This document shows, one piece after another, positions 26,401 through 34,371 of a stretch of 53,578 nt of DNA. Position 1 is the first letter of the stretch, and each line of letters opens with the position of its first letter. Origin of the DNA: a virus; IMG/VR virus record IMGVR_UViG_3300040816_000922, positions 1 through 53,578 of that record; one strand, 5' to 3'. The position numbers and the translations under genes are program-made. The notes beneath the pieces are model-generated. The model was not told the origin of the DNA. It searched no databases and saw only the letters and a program-made list of their open reading frames with translations.

Positions 26401-28324
26401 AGACGACGTCGTTGCTGCTGTAGGGGTAGTAGAAAACCTCGGTTCGCGTTCCGGCATCTAAACGATAAAAGGTAATTGCGTCCGATGTTTCTCCGCTGAC
26501 AAATGCGGGGGACCCATCGCCGTTATATGAGATGCCCCCGCCGTAGTTATCGGCTTGTCCTACCTCAATCGCGCCGGTTCCCTGACCGTCTCCGTTCGCC
26601 CTGATTAACGCCAATCCTTCGTTATCACACTTTACGCTGAGCGTTGTGCTGGTGCCGTTGTCTACCGTGAGGTTCCCGCTGATTGTGTCGCTGGTGTCAG
26701 ACCGCAGGAACTGTGAGCTATTCAGTCCATCAAGAAGATCAGCGTCTAAGCCAGAGCCGGAGCCGTCGTTGGCTGCGTGCCAGATTCGGTACTTAGCTGC
26801 GCCTCTGGACCAGCCGCCCCAGAACAAATCATTAGTGGTGCCGTCAAGACCGAAATAGCCTGCGTAGTCACCTGAAACGTGGAACGTCATAAAGGCGTCA
26901 GTATTTGCGGTAGGCGAATACACCTCTAAGCTGGATTGACTACCACTGGTAGATGCTCCGTTTGTGTTGGAGTACCAGCTAGTTTTGCTGGTATAGGCGA
27001 TGCTCTGATTAGTGTCACTACGAAGGAGTACGCTGCCCTGAATGCCGTCAACGGTGTCAGCATCAAGACCTGATCCGACGCCGTCCACCGTCTTTATTTT
27101 TGTCAGAACGTCAGCAGCGGTGTAGGAAGATGAAGGCAGCTTTGCATCGAGCGCAGCCTGGAGCCCGTCCACATTAGCGATGACGTGGTTGTGGCTGTCG
27201 TCAGCAATCGTGGTGGCAAGAGTCGCATTCGCAGAGCCGTCCCAGGAGACAGAGCCCGTAACGTCCCCAGATAGAGCTAGGGTTCGGCTAGTCGTCCAGG
27301 CATCTGCGTTGGGGTGGTAGCCGTCAGTGAATACGCGGTCCCCAGAGGTATAGTTCGCTCCACCGTTCGGGTTGTGACGAAGTGCGCCCTGCACCTCAGA
27401 CATATAGGCGTCGGCGCCGAACCCGGACTTATTGTCCGTTCCCGTACCTTCCCCGAGCTCAAGGCGCTCCGCCAGGACCTCAATTATGTAGGCACCAGAA
27501 TGGTCAATGGAGATATGGGGCTTGCCGTTAGCCCCAACAATGAATTCAGGGTGGTTGCTGCTTACCCCGCTTTGGTAGGTGACATTAACCTTCCACGTTC
27601 CGTTCTCATTCCAGTAAACGGCAGTCGCGCTCTGGTCCGTGCCAGTCGCGGAGATATGGGCGTGGAAGCGATACGCACCACCATTCGGAAGCGAGTTGCC
27701 ATCGTGGTAGAGCAGCTCTTCTGGGTTGTTTAACGAAACGGTGTAGTTCCGCTTCCAGACGTGAAGGTCGTCAGAAATAGAGTAACCGCCTTCCGCGAAG
27801 ACAAGTCGTCCGGTAAGCGTGTCGCCGGTAACGTTTACGAAGCGAGTATCGGCTTCCGTCTCTGTGTAATAGCGCCCGTCGTGAGTGTGGCTGTCGTCAG
27901 TCACGGTAACGGTTAATGTCGCGCTAGCAAGATCTGCTAGCGTTACTGAGCCAGAGGCATCCCCTGCCAGGGTTATCACCGGATCTGGCTTGTTCTGAAC
28001 GTCAGCCCAAAGGGTGACGCTCGCCTCGTCCGCGAGATCGTTAAGAAGCGCAGCGGTTACCCGGAGCTGGACGAAATCCCCAGAAGAGAATGCCTGGGCA
28101 GTGGTCCCGTCCTGACCCCGAGTAACCGTCAGCGTGTTTGAGGAAATCGCCGTGACTTTGACGATCTCAAGATTCCCAGACGTATCCTCTAACGTGACAT
28201 AGGTGTGGTCTCCAGGCGTAAGCGCTGGGAACACTGACCCGTCAGCAACCGAAATACTGGTTGCAGCAGCGGTTATGCCGCTAGCTAGAGTCGTCTGAGC
28301 ATTATTTGAGAATCGAATCGCCAT
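23477..28324 (-). CDS. Long tail fibre with C-terminal S74 chaperone domain
   Basis: A 1,615-residue fibre. Residues 1-110 form a beta-rich attachment domain (TTLASGITAAATSISV, DFVQLRVTAALLNDLADE). The body carries repeated NDGSGSGLDADLLDG units with FLRSDT-type partners, spaced 90-210 residues apart, typical of trimeric phage fibres. From about residue 1510, SDRAVKTNLEVIP begins an intramolecular chaperone of the peptidase S74 type, which folds the trimer and then cleaves itself before the Ser-Asp. The last 30 residues form a coiled coil (AIKELKAEVNDLKAQL). It should be the main host-recognition fibre. Confidence 0.88.
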   Translation of the reverse strand: MAIRFSNNAQTTLASGITAAATSISVADGSVFPALTPGDHTYVTLEDTSGNLEIVKVTAISSNTLTVTRGQDGTTAQAFSSGDFVQLRVTAALLNDLADEASVTLWADVQNKPDPVITLAGDASGSVTLADLASATLTVTVTDDSHTHDGRYYTETEADTRFVNVTGDTLTGRLVFAEGGYSISDDLHVWKRNYTVSLNNPEELLYHDGNSLPNGGAYRFHAHISATGTDQSATAVYWNENGTWKVNVTYQSGVSSNHPEFIVGANGKPHISIDHSGAYIIEVLAERLELGEGTGTDNKSGFGADAYMSEVQGALRHNPNGGANYTSGDRVFTDGYHPNADAWTTSRTLALSGDVTGSVSWDGSANATLATTIADDSHNHVIANVDGLQAALDAKLPSSSYTAADVLTKIKTVDGVGSGLDADTVDGIQGSVLLRSDTNQSIAYTSKTSWYSNTNGASTSGSQSSLEVYSPTANTDAFMTFHVSGDYAGYFGLDGTTNDLFWGGWSRGAAKYRIWHAANDGSGSGLDADLLDGLNSSQFLRSDTSDTISGNLTVDNGTSTTLSVKCDNEGLALIRANGDGQGTGAIEVGQADNYGGGISYNGDGSPAFVSGETSDAITFYRLDAGTRTEVFYYPYSSNDVVFNGSITSSDIRVNNANTALSQGSGNALRITTNSGYVDIGPMNGTYSHFSTDRGKFYFNQPVHFDGQIYNYIGGGTTDPYWRAGNDGSGSGLDADLLDGVQAAGFMRQLSDTTSPNYTTPSSRRVDPNSSNPTNAHHAIVTFGNDGNVTGQLATHFVSGQPYTRGYNTSWSSWRTIWTDANDGSGSGLDADLLDGQHGSYYQPASTAITTGNIGSQSVSSASNIDGISFRNGNSSNGIGPDYVQENGTGYINSVSLFGQTDGALYSQAYSTAWVHQIFGDYRTGNLAVRGRLNGTWQSWKTVWTSANDGSGSGLDADTVDGLNSSSFLRSDTQATSSASLILANNWGQGTYNGQFVIQGTYPSWETRGDASQPYGWLHHQDGSGNYTLYSIAGYNNNSWTQRFTFNHGDQTFRNGGPSGNVYYHQGNDGSGSGLDADLLDGLQLHTGRNNEVNKVVRTDSNGYIQAGWINTTSGQMGSATAPDRVYCSNDGYIRYAPATNFIHKQGTTYYQAGNWIDFQSSNGAGLYWSANTGAGWHIHPTATGNMRLRSGEATYCQIELNTTGTSRAHIYADSSHNAGWLNSGAGWRMRLPSSGSFIRYEGSTQYTMWDSGNDGSGSGLDADTLDGYHHSTFWKDNEDRRISVLRFSGEGGNSSHGTISYGIFQEGGAWSNPYPDLHVGYHTGIKIGGYYGYNGTRFYDDAPSRSGAAKVMSVADGSNNVNIDNTTYSYAYRGNGNVGGTGEASYHPAGIYSTGTNWLYGTMYMNGNSQYMSGGSMFSTNRIVCDQNYGEGVYGVYSSYRYQHVWMMSTSYKLASDGTGVGNAYGMSYTHPNVGTGTNQAIAGLSHQLQGREAGSLVWALGTGIWTAYNITAYSDRAVKTNLEVIPDALSKVCQLNGYTYDRTDYKPDPLTGTMPETRQAGVVAQEVELVLPEVVSGEEGNKAVAYGNMVALLIEAIKELKAEVNDLKAQLESK
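24527..27085. repeat. Interspersed coding repeats in tail fibre
   Basis: A 35-45 base unit encoding DGSGSGLDAD plus LLDG or TVDG occurs about seven times, near 24530, 25085, 25450, 25830, 26120, 26735 and, more diverged, 27050. The DNA is nearly identical between several copies (core CCAGAGCCGTCGTTG), so recombination between copies could shorten, lengthen or swap fibre segments. Confidence 0.8.
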
Positions 28325-28349
28325 AGCGTCCTCTTAGTGCAGAAGGGGT

Positions 28350-28781
28350 TTAGCTGACAGTCACGGTCCAGGTGATCGTGATCGAGTCATTCGCCCCTTT
28401 GTTCACTACCGCAAAGGTCGTTCGGCAAAGCATGTCGCCACCGCTCGAGGCGTTGAAAAGACCAGCCTCTACGATTGCCCCGGTGCCAGTGCCCGCAGCG
28501 AAGGACGCGACATAAACTACGTCTGCGCCGGTAACCGTGGTGCTGGTGAGCGTTACCCGAGCAGCCTCAGACCCAAGGGTCGTGTTGCCTGCCGCAGGAG
28601 AGGTGCTATCAGTGCCGATTGCCATGTGGGACATCTCATTGGACGACACACCTGCCATCCGAGAAGCCACAAACTCTTTGCCAGCCGTCACAACGAGGTT
28701 GGGGACCTCGCGCACCGTCTGACCGTTGACCGCGATGGTCAGCTTGCCTTTCAGGCTGAGATCATCCTTGATCATTGCCAT
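28350..28781 (-). CDS. Tail-region structural protein, 143 residues
   Basis: A beta-rich protein with EVPNLVVTAGKEFVASRM and a MSHMAIGTDSTSPAAGNTTL segment, shared with many small phage tail proteins. The second half alternates strands (GADVVYVASFAAGTGTGAIVEAGLF). No enzyme motif. It lies between the fibre and the acidic repeat protein, so a collar or fibre-attachment role is plausible. Confidence 0.65.
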   Translation of the reverse strand: MAMIKDDLSLKGKLTIAVNGQTVREVPNLVVTAGKEFVASRMAGVSSNEMSHMAIGTDSTSPAAGNTTLGSEAARVTLTSTTVTGADVVYVASFAAGTGTGAIVEAGLFNASSGGDMLCRTTFAVVNKGANDSITITWTVTVS

Positions 28782-28787
28782 ACCTCG

Positions 28788-30032
28788 TTAGTTGAGCGGC
28801 GCCGCGTTCAAAGTGCTCCCGCCCAATGCCTTGGCGCCTTCAAACACATGCAGGGCGAGAGTTTCGTTTACGGTCGGGCTGTCCTCGAGGGACTTGCCGA
28901 CCGCCAAGATTTGATCGTCTGCAAACGAGAACACGTTGGTTTTGGTCTCAACGTGCTGCTCCGCGACGGAGATCAGATCGTCAACGGTGAACGCATCGGT
29001 AAAGGTTCTGGAGAACGATACCGTGCGGGAAAGAGAGTCCGTGACGATGGTGGTTTCTGTTTTCGGCAGAAGGATCGAGAGAACATCCTGATCCCCCATG
29101 CCCAGGCTCTCTGAGAGCGCCTTGGCGCCGTCGTAAGAGAGCGCCTCACTCATGGTGGGGGCGTCATCTAACGCCTTGCCTGCCGCCCAGGACAGCTCCT
29201 CAGAGGGGGCTACGTCATCACTAAAGCCCCGGACAAAGACAACATCCCTGCTGAACGTGTCTGCCACGGAGAACCCGTCGTCCGCGACGGTTGCGTAATC
29301 AAGTGCCAGCTCTTCGCCTAGGTTCGCCGCGTCAGCGTAAGCCGCATCGAAATCAAACAGGTGGTCCTCTGAAAGCGCAGGGGCGTCGAAAAACCCCTTT
29401 CCGGTGAGGATAGTCTGAGAATCACCAAGCGGACCAAAGGCGTCACTAAATACGGTCGCGAAGCTGAGAGCGTGATCCTCAACGATCAGGGGCTGATCTG
29501 CCGCTATCGTTGAGTAATCCAGCGCGTGATCCTCAGAGATCACAGCCTGATCGAAGTACCCGGGCTCGATGTCTAGGAACTGGGAGTCAGCGAAGGAGAC
29601 CGACTCAACAAAATCTCGGAAGATCTCCAGGCGAAGGATCACGTTATCCAGCATGACCGCTTCGTCTTGCTCGACCTTGCCTGTCAGAAGAACAAGCTCT
29701 TCTATCAGCTCGCCAAGCTGATCATTAAACGGCTTGCCGACCTCAAGGGATGGGAGATCAGAAAGCCCAAAGTTGTCCCGGAGGTAGCGGTTCAAGGCGC
29801 CCACGAGGAGCGCGATGTTCGTCGCGGAGACAGATACCCAGCTGGTCAGCGCAGCCGGGGCGCTAAAGCCGATGAAGGATGCCAGCTCTCGAAGGGCGAG
29901 AGACGCCCGAACATCGAGGCGCTTCACCTCAGGAGCAGTGACCTGCTCAAGCTTTATGTTGGCGGCAGAGAGCCTCGGCGCGTCAACCGATAGCGTTACG
30001 CGGCGCCAGCCAGTGACTAGCGCCCGCAACAT
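28788..30032 (-). CDS. Acidic repeat protein of the tail region
   Basis: A 414-residue, strongly acidic protein. From about residue 140 it consists of imperfect 18-28 residue repeats of the pattern SEDHALDYSTIAAD / GKALDDAPTMSEAL / SFADDQ, with a hydrophobic strand and a D/E turn in each. This gives an extended, perhaps calcium-binding, rod. The N-terminal 130 residues are a distinct domain. Proteins of this kind are frequent in marine phages; their role is unknown. It ends close to the next gene's start. Confidence 0.65.
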   Translation of the reverse strand: MLRALVTGWRRVTLSVDAPRLSAANIKLEQVTAPEVKRLDVRASLALRELASFIGFSAPAALTSWVSVSATNIALLVGALNRYLRDNFGLSDLPSLEVGKPFNDQLGELIEELVLLTGKVEQDEAVMLDNVILRLEIFRDFVESVSFADSQFLDIEPGYFDQAVISEDHALDYSTIAADQPLIVEDHALSFATVFSDAFGPLGDSQTILTGKGFFDAPALSEDHLFDFDAAYADAANLGEELALDYATVADDGFSVADTFSRDVVFVRGFSDDVAPSEELSWAAGKALDDAPTMSEALSYDGAKALSESLGMGDQDVLSILLPKTETTIVTDSLSRTVSFSRTFTDAFTVDDLISVAEQHVETKTNVFSFADDQILAVGKSLEDSPTVNETLALHVFEGAKALGGSTLNAAPLN

Positions 30033-30406
30033 TAGTCGAAGTCCTCCCGGACCCGAATGCGGATCAGGTCATAAACCGTTTGCACACCCCCGGTGGCAAA
30101 GGTGACCTCAAGCTCCCCCTCGAAGATCCCCGCTTCCGTTAGCCCGCCACCGGAGAAGTCAGTGATGCACTCCCCTCCTTCGGCGTCGCTGACCGTGCAA
30201 GTCAACGTTGTAGTCACAGTGCTGGAGCCCGCCTGCCGAAGGCGAAGGCGGACGGTGCATCCGGTGAGATCGATCAGCTCCCAGGTGTCAGGATCTTGGG
30301 GGTCAAGCTCGAACCCCTCCCGCGCCTTGTTGCTGTCCTTCAGCGTGAAGGTCAGCTCAGGGAGAGTGTCGCCAGCTACGAGATCAAGGGTTTCGCTGTA
30401 AGCCAT
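30032..30406 (-). CDS. BppU-N-like baseplate/tail protein
   Basis: A 124-residue beta-sandwich-type protein. TLDLVAGDTLPELTFTLKD at the start, IDLTGCTVRLRLRQAG in the middle and GIFEGELEVTF near the end follow the pattern of the BppU N-terminal fold in baseplate upper proteins. It probably connects fibre and tail. Stop and start codons overlap those of the acidic repeat protein. Confidence 0.6.
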   Translation of the reverse strand: MAYSETLDLVAGDTLPELTFTLKDSNKAREGFELDPQDPDTWELIDLTGCTVRLRLRQAGSSTVTTTLTCTVSDAEGGECITDFSGGGLTEAGIFEGELEVTFATGGVQTVYDLIRIRVREDFD

Positions 30407-30408
30407 AG

Positions 30409-31029
30409 CTAGAATCCAAAGGGTCGGTAGTTGGCTCGAAGGGAAGCGCCGCCAAAACCAAACTTGACCACGCGCTGGATACGCGAGGTCTCCCGCTCGT
30501 AGCGCCGCTCGAAGAAGATCGCCCTATCAGTGTCCGTCCAGGCAACGTCAGCCTGGAGGAGAACCCGGGCAAGAGCGCCAGCAATGATTGCGTCCTTGTA
30601 TTCGTAGCCAATCGTGTCCGGGATGGACCCAGCTGAACGCAAGGGCTTGAGCGAGTAGATGACCTTCGCCGTTTCGTTCTCCGACGGGATCGGAGCAACA
30701 TAGAACAGAGTGTTGTCCGGGGAGCCGTAATACTTGGGCTTGCCTCCGGTATCAGCGATCTGAACCTTGCGAATGTCCTCAAAGCTCGCTGCCGCCATCT
30801 CTTCCTGACCGCGCATCACCTGAAGAATGTGATTGACCTCAAAGCCTCGAGGCGCGCTCAAGCTGTACTCATCGATGTTGGCGACAAAGAAAATGTCTTC
30901 CTCGACCTTGTACGCATCGGTGCGCATGAGGAAGTCGATGGCTGCGTCCCGAAGCCCCTCGTCCAAAATGAACTCAGGGCACCCGGGAGCTAGCCGACGC
31001 ATTTCAGGATAAAGGTCTTCCCACTTCAT
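30409..31029 (-). CDS. Tail adaptor / tail tubular protein A-like
   Basis: A 206-residue protein in the position of podovirus gatekeeper or tail tube A proteins. Helical N-terminus (LRDAAIDFLMRTDAYKVEED), a beta centre (ANIDEYSLSAPRGFEVNHIL) and a C-terminal helix rich in Arg. It likely joins the portal-adaptor ring to the tail nozzle. Assigned by fold pattern, length and order. Confidence 0.55.
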   Translation of the reverse strand: MKWEDLYPEMRRLAPGCPEFILDEGLRDAAIDFLMRTDAYKVEEDIFFVANIDEYSLSAPRGFEVNHILQVMRGQEEMAAASFEDIRKVQIADTGGKPKYYGSPDNTLFYVAPIPSENETAKVIYSLKPLRSAGSIPDTIGYEYKDAIIAGALARVLLQADVAWTDTDRAIFFERRYERETSRIQRVVKFGFGGASLRANYRPFGF

Positions 31030-31041
31030 CGGGGTCCCCTA

Positions 31042-31737
31042 TTAGGCTCGACCTTGATTCCGGTCAGGACCAGCAGGCGCAGGCGTCACGGCAGCGTCAA
31101 TCTGCATCTTCACGCCGAGGCTGTTGGCGAAGTTTTGAAGGTGCAGCTGCGCTCGCTCGAGGTTCCCTGCGTACTCCGTGTCCTTCGAGTAAGCCCGGAA
31201 CAGGACGTAATCCAGAAGCGGGTTGGAGTAAACGTCGTCCAGCCCGATCACCGTGGTGGTGATATCACTGAGATCATTGTCGTCACCCGTGCTCGAAACG
31301 ATAGCCGTCGGCGCCGTGCTGTACACGATCTCGATCTGCACAGTGTCCTGGGGCTTCTGGTACAGATAAAAAGTCTTCGGATCCCGGGGGTCATACACGA
31401 AGTGCTTGACCTCGAGCGCGCCAGACGAAGGCTCGTTGTGCCAGGTAGGCAGCTGCTCATCCAAAACCTGGCGGCTCACCTGGGTGATAACCCGACCGTT
31501 CACGTTGCGAACAACGTCGATCAGGCGGAGCGCCGCAGCAGGCAGCGTCTGCTTGCTCGAAGCCGCACAGGTGAAGTTCTCATTCACCGTCTTGGCGTCC
31601 GGGCGGTGCAGCACCACCTCGCGTTGCGCGTCGTTGAAATAGTCGAGCAGCTCGCCTTTCGTCCAACGGACATTGCTAGTGTCCTGAATGATGCGGCTGG
31701 CACGATCCAGAATATCGAGGACCTTTACGGTAGCCAT
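31042..31737 (-). CDS. Head-tail adaptor, P22 gp4-like (DUF6682-type)
   Basis: A 231-residue protein that opens with VKVLDILDRASRIIQDTSN and WTKGELLDYFNDAQREVVLHRP, the pattern of phage adaptor proteins that dock below the portal. The middle is a beta domain; the C-terminus returns to helix (LLDYVLFRAYSKD, then LHLQNFANSLGVK). It should form the first ring under the portal. Family membership is recalled, not searched. Confidence 0.65.
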   Translation of the reverse strand: MATVKVLDILDRASRIIQDTSNVRWTKGELLDYFNDAQREVVLHRPDAKTVNENFTCAASSKQTLPAAALRLIDVVRNVNGRVITQVSRQVLDEQLPTWHNEPSSGALEVKHFVYDPRDPKTFYLYQKPQDTVQIEIVYSTAPTAIVSSTGDDNDLSDITTTVIGLDDVYSNPLLDYVLFRAYSKDTEYAGNLERAQLHLQNFANSLGVKMQIDAAVTPAPAGPDRNQGRA

Positions 31738-31739
31738 TA

Positions 31740-32000
31740 CTAATCACTCCACTCGATGATTTCGAGATCGGGGTTGCCCTGAAATAGGGGGTTCCAGCCG
31801 AACTCATTGCCAGTCTTGATGTTCCGAACACGCTTCGGGGCGCGCTCCTTCATCGGCTCAGGCTCGGGAGCTAAACCCCCGTTCCTGCGCAGATTTTCTA
31901 ATTCGTGCATGAGAGCTGCATGCTTCTTGGTGAGATCGAGGGCGACCCCGAACTCCTCCATAGCCGTCTCAAAGATCTCGTCCTTGGTCATGTAACTCAT
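31740..32000 (-). CDS. Hypothetical protein, 86 residues
   Basis: A small charged protein. Helical first half (DEIFETAMEEFGVALDLTKK and a second helix) and a Pro/Glu-rich linker, ending with IKTGNEFGWNPLFQGNPDLE. The start overlaps the upstream stop (ATGA). It lies among genes that follow the capsid protein; an accessory head role is possible. Confidence 0.6.
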   Translation of the reverse strand: MSYMTKDEIFETAMEEFGVALDLTKKHAALMHELENLRRNGGLAPEPEPMKERAPKRVRNIKTGNEFGWNPLFQGNPDLEIIEWSD

Positions 32001-32254
32001 GCGGTCCTGTGCCTCCGGGTCGTCCGCCGGGCGCTAGCCGTCTGGCGGCTATGCTGCTTACCCTTCTTGGTGTCCTCGCGCTTCTTTCTCGTCGTCGCCG
32101 CATATTCCTCTTTCGACATAGCGGCAATCGCCTTCTTCGGGAGGTAGCGCTCTCCCGTAGCACTGGGACCCTGAGTCGAGTTTTTCCCGCTCCTGGTCCT
32201 CCACTCCTGCTCAGTCCACTTCTTCAGGGACTTCTGGGTCTTCTTGACCGCCAT
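31997..32254 (-). CDS. Basic small protein of a widespread phage family
   Basis: An 85-residue, highly basic protein: KKWTEQEWRTRSGKNSTQG, GERYLPKKAIAAM and EYAATTRKKREDTKKGKQHS. I recall near-identical motifs in marine myo- and podoviruses, usually annotated hypothetical and often beside the next gene. The charge suggests it binds DNA. Start and stop codons overlap both neighbours. Confidence 0.7.
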   Translation of the reverse strand: MAVKKTQKSLKKWTEQEWRTRSGKNSTQGPSATGERYLPKKAIAAMSKEEYAATTRKKREDTKKGKQHSRQTASARRTTRRHRTA

Positions 32255-32439
32255 CAGTCTCGATACCCCCCGCCGTTCGCCTTGTACTCACGAGCCAGCA
32301 TTTGGGCTTTCCTGGCGGACCACTGCCCGGGCTTGCCGCCCTTGTCGCCAGCGAGGATCTTTTCGTAAAGACGCTTCCGCATAGCGGGCTTGGTGTAGTT
32401 GCCTGCCTCGTTTACGCGGGACTTCTTCTGTACAGCCAT
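32254..32439 (-). CDS. DUF5872-like small basic protein
   Basis: A 61-residue protein with KPAMRKRLYEKILAGDKGGK and GQWSARKAQMLAREYKANGG. The GGKxGQWSARKAQ signature occurs in a domain found in phages and large DNA viruses (DUF5872 as I remember it). Function unknown. It is the first gene after the capsid terminator hairpin. Confidence 0.65.
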   Translation of the reverse strand: MAVQKKSRVNEAGNYTKPAMRKRLYEKILAGDKGGKPGQWSARKAQMLAREYKANGGGYRD

Positions 32440-32454
32440 AGATCCTCCAGAAAC

Positions 32455-32476
32455 GGGGTCCCCCGAAGGGGACCCC
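32455..32476 (-). terminator. Hairpin downstream of the major capsid gene
   Basis: GGGGTCCCC (32455-32463) pairs perfectly with GGGGACCCC (32468-32476). In the minus-strand transcript the four-base loop is UUCG, the very stable tetraloop, followed by GUUUCU. A 9-bp stem with UUCG directly after the capsid gene fits an intrinsic, perhaps partial, terminator that leaves more capsid mRNA than downstream mRNA. Confidence 0.7.
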
Positions 32477-32484
32477 TAGCCTGC

Positions 32485-33339
32485 TTAGGCAGACTTGAGC
32501 TTCAGCAGAACGCCGCAGTCGGGGGTCACGACCTTGTAGCCGTAGACCTTGAGACCACGCACGCCGTCACCGAAGGTGCTCTCAAGCCGCACGGTCTCCG
32601 TCTTCACGAACTGAGAAGCGAAGGTTGCGAACTTGGGATGACCTGCAAGGCAGAAGGTCTTGCCATCGTCAGCGCCGCCGGAGCTATCCACGTTGAGCAG
32701 GTTGGAGGACATGACCTTGAAGCGGTCGATGTTCCCCACCACGCCATTGCGGATCGGAGAAGCGCTGTCGCCCGTCAGGTAGGCGAGCTTGAGGTCAGAC
32801 TTCTTCAGCATCTCAATCGCCCACGGGGGGAGAAGAATGAAGCGGTCGGAGTCAGGGATGTTCAGCTCGTCCATGCGGCGAGCAGCCTCAAGCACTGCAT
32901 CGAGGATCGTGGAAGCCGTAACGGCACCATCGTCCACGGTGCTGGTTGCGCCGGTCACGACGTTCGCGAGGAAGTCGGTCTCGACGGCAATGCGCATGGA
33001 CTCGGAAGCATCCTTGGAAGCCTCGGTCCAGTAAGCGATGTCGCTTTGTGCGCGCTGGATGTCATCCACCTTGAACGCGTAGCTCTTCGCCTTGTCGATG
33101 AGGAGCTCGATGTTCGAGGTCGTAACGTCCTGGTAGGAGATCGTGCCAGTGTAGTCGGCAACGGTCACGTTCGGGACGGTGCGGATGATCACCTTGTCGC
33201 CCTGCCCGGAGATCTCACCTTCGTAGTCGGTGTTCGAGACCATGGGAAGAACGGAACTTGCGTAGAACTTTGCTTGCAACTTCTTGGAGAAAATCTCCGG
33301 GACGAAGTTAGCAGCACCACCAGTCGGAAAAGCAGCCAT
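32485..33339 (-). CDS. Major capsid protein
   Basis: A 284-residue protein without a cleaved prodomain. The start GAANFVPEIFSKKLQAKFY and DYEGEISGQGDKVIIRTVPN are typical of podovirus coat proteins of the HK97 fold (N-arm, then E-loop). SYAFKVDDIQRAQSD forms the spine-helix region. The end GLKVYGYKVVTPDCGVLLK is the usual last strand. It follows the scaffold gene. A terminator-like hairpin lies directly after it. Confidence 0.88.
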   Translation of the reverse strand: MAAFPTGGAANFVPEIFSKKLQAKFYASSVLPMVSNTDYEGEISGQGDKVIIRTVPNVTVADYTGTISYQDVTTSNIELLIDKAKSYAFKVDDIQRAQSDIAYWTEASKDASESMRIAVETDFLANVVTGATSTVDDGAVTASTILDAVLEAARRMDELNIPDSDRFILLPPWAIEMLKKSDLKLAYLTGDSASPIRNGVVGNIDRFKVMSSNLLNVDSSGGADDGKTFCLAGHPKFATFASQFVKTETVRLESTFGDGVRGLKVYGYKVVTPDCGVLLKLKSA

Positions 33340-33371
33340 GTGTCACCTCCAATGTGATCACAAAAGTTGAT

Positions 33372-34319
33372 TTATCCCCTGACCCGACCTTCGAGCATGG
33401 CTTTGTCGATCTCAGCTTCGTACTTCAGAAACTCGTCTGTAGTCATTCGCTGAATATCGGACATCGACCAGACCTTCTTGCCTGCGTCAGGGTCCGGTTT
33501 GCGCGCCTTGGGCAGCTTCGGCTCGGAGACTTTCCGCGCCTGTTCCACCTTCGCTTCGCGCTTCACCTGCGGCTTGACGACCATTCCCATTGCATCTTTG
33601 TAGCGAGTCAGGAGCTCATTCACTTCGTCTGCACTTCCTTCCCCGGCAATGCGTTGCCAGGTCGGGCTTTGCCGCTCGAGCCAGCCTTCCCAATCCTCAG
33701 TGGCGATAACCTCTGAGAAGTCAGGATGGACAGCCCTGATGGCTGCAAAATGTGCGTCGAGGACAGCTTTTTGATCTCGCTCCTCAATGCTTGAAACGGT
33801 CTCTCCCACGCGACCCTCGAGAACTTGTAGGCGCTTAATCAGGGGTCCTACCACTTCCGGGTAGTCCTTCATAAGCTGCTCTAGGTCCTTGTCCCCGAGC
33901 TCCGTGGTCGGCTCAGCACTGCTCGCCTTGGTCTTGGCTGAACGTTCCAGATCGCTGATGCGTTGCTCAGCTTCCTTCAGGTCCTTCCGTAACCGCGACG
34001 CCTCCTGCGTTGCCTTTGTCATCCGCGCCTGGGCATTCTTGTAGCGCTCCTCCCAAACACTGGAGGGGGCATCCTCCTGGGAGTCAGAGTCCTCTGCTTC
34101 GCCGCTTTCTGCTTCGGGCTCTGGATCAGTGTCCGCAGCCTCCACCGTTTCCTCCTGATCAGAGGGGGTGGGTTCCTCGGATTCCTGCTGCTCAGTCGGC
34201 GTTTCCTCCTCGGCTTCCTCCGTCGATTCGTCCGATTCGGGGGCGTTCTGAGCCGCCATCATCTGTTGAAACAATTCGTCTGCTTCGCGCTCCAATGCTT
34301 CAGGATCGACCTTTGCCAT
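33372..34319 (-). CDS. Scaffolding protein
   Basis: A 315-residue, very acidic and helical protein. Residues about 30-90 are Glu/Asp/Ser/Pro-rich and disordered, 95-140 a coiled coil (KDLKEAEQRISDLERSAKTK), and the C-terminus is basic (PKLPKARKPDPDAGKKVW), as scaffolds need to bind coat protein. It sits just before the coat gene. ATG 34319 with GGAG six bases before is chosen over the GTG one codon upstream. Confidence 0.8.
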   Translation of the reverse strand: MAKVDPEALEREADELFQQMMAAQNAPESDESTEEAEEETPTEQQESEEPTPSDQEETVEAADTDPEPEAESGEAEDSDSQEDAPSSVWEERYKNAQARMTKATQEASRLRKDLKEAEQRISDLERSAKTKASSAEPTTELGDKDLEQLMKDYPEVVGPLIKRLQVLEGRVGETVSSIEERDQKAVLDAHFAAIRAVHPDFSEVIATEDWEGWLERQSPTWQRIAGEGSADEVNELLTRYKDAMGMVVKPQVKREAKVEQARKVSEPKLPKARKPDPDAGKKVWSMSDIQRMTTDEFLKYEAEIDKAMLEGRVRG

Positions 34320-34371
34320 CACTGGCTCCTTTCAACCGGGGCACCATCCGTGGTGCGTATCCGAATGAGCG

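Noticed and set aside
24527-27085. CRISPR-like repeats
   Set aside because: The repeats encode a conserved fibre peptide in one frame, have irregular spacing of hundreds of bases, and no cas gene is present.
22406-28324. Diversity-generating retroelement acting on the tail fibre
   Set aside because: No reverse transcriptase gene or adenine-biased template repeat was seen anywhere in the window.
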